Assembly (NCBI GenBank): GCA_023525715.1
Contig: CM042010.1
Coordinates: 86,058,116-86,122,115, forward strand
DNA: 64,000 nucleotides
DNA from: Cichorium intybus
Lineage: Eukaryota; Streptophyta; Magnoliopsida; Asterales; Asteraceae
Direction of reading: 5' to 3'
Shown here: positions 62,082 to 64,000 of the stretch, piece by piece
How positions within the stretch are numbered: position 1 is the first letter of the stretch
How the letters are laid out: every line of letters begins with the position of its first letter
The notes under the pieces: generated by a model
Told to the model about the DNA's origin: nothing
Databases searched by the model: none
The model's input: the letters and a program-made list of their open reading frames with translations, nothing else
Made by a program: the position numbers and the translations under genes

Positions 62082-64000
62082 TGATCATCTCTTTTTTTCC
62101 TCAGGGTCGGACTTCCTTGACTTTTTGATACCTTCAATGAAGTTTCTTAGAAATTCATTGGAAACCCTTCTGATTTGGGAAGCACGGAGGAATAATTTGG
62201 TGGATTTGTCTTGGGATCTGTAGACTATGCCAAGGATTGGGTCAAATGTAGCACCAAGAACCCATTCAGATCGTTCATCCGTCATGGACAGGTCTAGAGC
62301 ATTGGAGAATTCCTCATGTATTTTGTGTAATTCACCATTATAAAATTAGAATTCAAGCAAGAGTTGTTCCGAAAATTTTCTTGCCACCAAGTACGCTTCT
62401 TTTGTTTCTTTCTTTTGCTCGATTTTCGGAGCCAGCCTTATCACGATCGAGTATAAATCTGTTGGATTCATCTTTCTAAAGTCGGCTCGAATGATGGTTG
62501 ATTTGACGTTGTCTCTGACTATTTGATATTCATAATAATCAGAATTCTCAAACTTTCCCCTTTTCAAACCAGAGATGGAGGTAACGGGCTTTGTTGACCA
62601 AACACTTGAGAGAAGTTGGGTGTGTCTATCGAGAAATCTCTGAACTTTCCTTCTATGTTCTACATTCATGTGTACAGAAGGAAGACCAGAAAAATTGTAA
62701 GCAAATTTTTCGCCATTTGGGGACAGTGGGACATCCCAGCTGTGCACTATTGATTTCGGAGTATCAAAGGATTTGACTTGTCAGAAATCAGAATCGATCA
62801 GAGGTCAGATGGCAAAGTAGATGTTTAGGAAGGGGCGATTTGGATCTTCTGCTTTAGCTGACTCTTCTGCCTCGAGCTCATTATCGACTTGTTCAGCAAA
62901 AATTGTTGCAAGCTCATCATAGTAGACGTTTTTAGGGCTTTGACTTCAGGAGGGTCTGAATCTTTGAATGGAGAATATTTTGAATCGCTTGTGTTGAGTT
63001 TTGGTGAATTTGGTTGTGTGAGATTCTGTTTCGGAGGTGTCGGAGGAGGAGTGTTCTTTTCGGAGGAGTTGGGGGAGGAGAGTTTCTTTCATCATTTCCT
63101 TTGCCTTCCGATTCGGACATTGACATGTTATCACCATTGTCATCATTGCCATCTTCATTGCCATCATCTTTGTTGCCTTCACCATTGGATTTGTCATCTC
63201 CGAACGGTCCAGTTCCTGAAGGTCCAGCTCTGGAAGGACCTGTTGGCACCATTCCCCCTCCTAGGGCTCCTTCAGCAAAAGGGGTCACAGGCAGGTGCCT
63301 TGACAAATCATTCAGTTTCTCAAACACCTTTTCAGCAATCTCCTTCAGTTCTTTGGAGATTGAATCAGAAGTTTGAGAGGAGAGTTGGTTCAATTTTGGG
63401 ACGAGCTCATCAATGCGATCAACTGCAAGATTGAGATTTCCCACTGGTGCACGGACAGATTCAGCAATGTTTTTAAGCGTCACAGATAAGAGACGCATCA
63501 GAAGAATGTTGGTGTTCCGAAGGGATTGATTCTTCGAAAATACACCGTTAATGTGTTTTGTAGTATCATCAAACCACGTAGCAAACTTTCCTGAAACAGT
63601 TAATCTGTAGGTCTGGACCTCATTGAACAACTTCACAACAGTGTTCATCAGCTTGGTGGCTTCCTTAACACTTGACTTGGCATCAGATTGACGATCGTTG
63701 TCAATTTTTTGAAGTCCCTCAGATATGGCCTTCTAGACTGATGTATCAAGTGTAATTTCCTTCTTCTCAAGCATTTCCACCTTCTTGCGGAGCTCGAAGA
63801 GTTCCTTGAGTATGGCCTCATTAGACTGGGAAGAATTGAGTGCAGTGACCGTACTTAGAAGGGAGTCAAGCTTCTGGTTAACATCGGAAGTATCCTTTTT
63901 TGGAGGAGGAGGCAGAATATTGGATTGATTTCGTCGATCGGAAACATATGATGATTCGTCCACGTGAATATCAAGCTTGGCGTGTAGAGGGCGATTCACT
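62082..64000 (-). pseudogene. S2 extra 3' ORF (unknown function), broken, runs off the window
   Basis: Minus-strand frame from the right edge. An N-terminal part with a heptad-like helical region (NQKLDSLLSTVTALN, LFELRKKVEMLEKKE) meets TAG at 63733-63735 (CAG in origin by inference) and continues in frame through a helical segment. A Pro/Gly/Ser then Asp/Asn-rich linker follows (about 63130-63290). A frame change lies between about 62932 and 63060, and two stops near 62770-62800. The C-terminal block has ADFRKMNPTDLYSIV (near 62455-62500), matching the S1 block ADFPLMNPNDFVVL. TAA at 62348-62350 interrupts the last part, which ends in a basic tail at about 62082. It is the same kind of protein as in S1. 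I see no enzyme motif. Confidence 0.62.

Larger units (their letters stand above)
60824..64000 (-). mobile_element. Minus-strand copia-type element S2, 3' LTR and extra ORF (5' part off window)
   Basis: On the minus strand: an extra ORF (64000 down to about 62082), an untranslated stretch of about 230 bp, and an LTR from 61849 down to 60824. The ORF is of the same kind as in S1. Pol and the 5' LTR would lie beyond the right edge, so superfamily and target duplication cannot be confirmed. The left flank of the LTR is ATATG. Confidence 0.65.

Overview
This window looks like plant nuclear DNA, most likely a eudicot and plausibly Asteraceae. That placement rests on the style of the retrotransposon proteins and is an inference. 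Almost everything is nested LTR retrotransposon sequence, much of it broken by nonsense and frameshift mutations. The clearest cellular-type gene is a four-exon RWP-RK (RKD-like) transcription factor gene at 52526-53900, and it lies inside a retrotransposon.

Region 1 (1-32352) is a tandem Ty3/gypsy chromovirus-like structure with three LTRs (L1, L2, L3) and two gag-pol internal regions (G1, G2), in the order LTR-internal-LTR-internal-LTR. A Ty1/copia element, C1 (5064-14063, target duplication GATCG), sits in the G1 integrase gene. A related and much younger one, C2 (15823-24787, target duplication AGAAC), sits in the central LTR. Removing C1 and C2 restores the continuity of G1 and of L2. 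C2 has nearly identical LTRs and one frameshift; C1 is more decayed; G1 and G2 share two defects.

Region 2 (32353-43833) starts with about 770 bp that I cannot assign. Next comes a decayed Ty1/copia element, C3 (33126-40593), whose flanks show no target duplication. Last is the 3' end of a second copia-type element, S1, consisting of an extra coiled-coil, Pro/Ser/Thr-rich ORF, a polypurine tract and an LTR.

Region 3 (43834-57109) is an old minus-strand gypsy-type element, G3, with little recognisable coding sequence. Its 5' LTR is split by a 7.7-kb minus-strand LTR element, X (48930-56641), with two 1.9-kb LTRs, a tRNA-Met-type primer site and the target duplication GCGAT. X has no recognisable gag or pol. 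Its 3.9-kb interior holds a fragment of another gypsy LTR and the RKD-like gene, antisense to X and with three introns retained. This gene-carrying element is the most interesting object in the window.

Region 4 (57110-64000) contains a plus-strand gypsy-type 5' LTR and a non-coding interior with a 44-bp minisatellite (G4). It is interrupted by a minus-strand copia-type element, S2, of which only the 3' LTR and the 3' extra ORF are in the window. The gypsy-type LTR families share short inverted-repeat modules and an intron-like donor/acceptor pair. I found no rRNA or tRNA genes and no CRISPR arrays.
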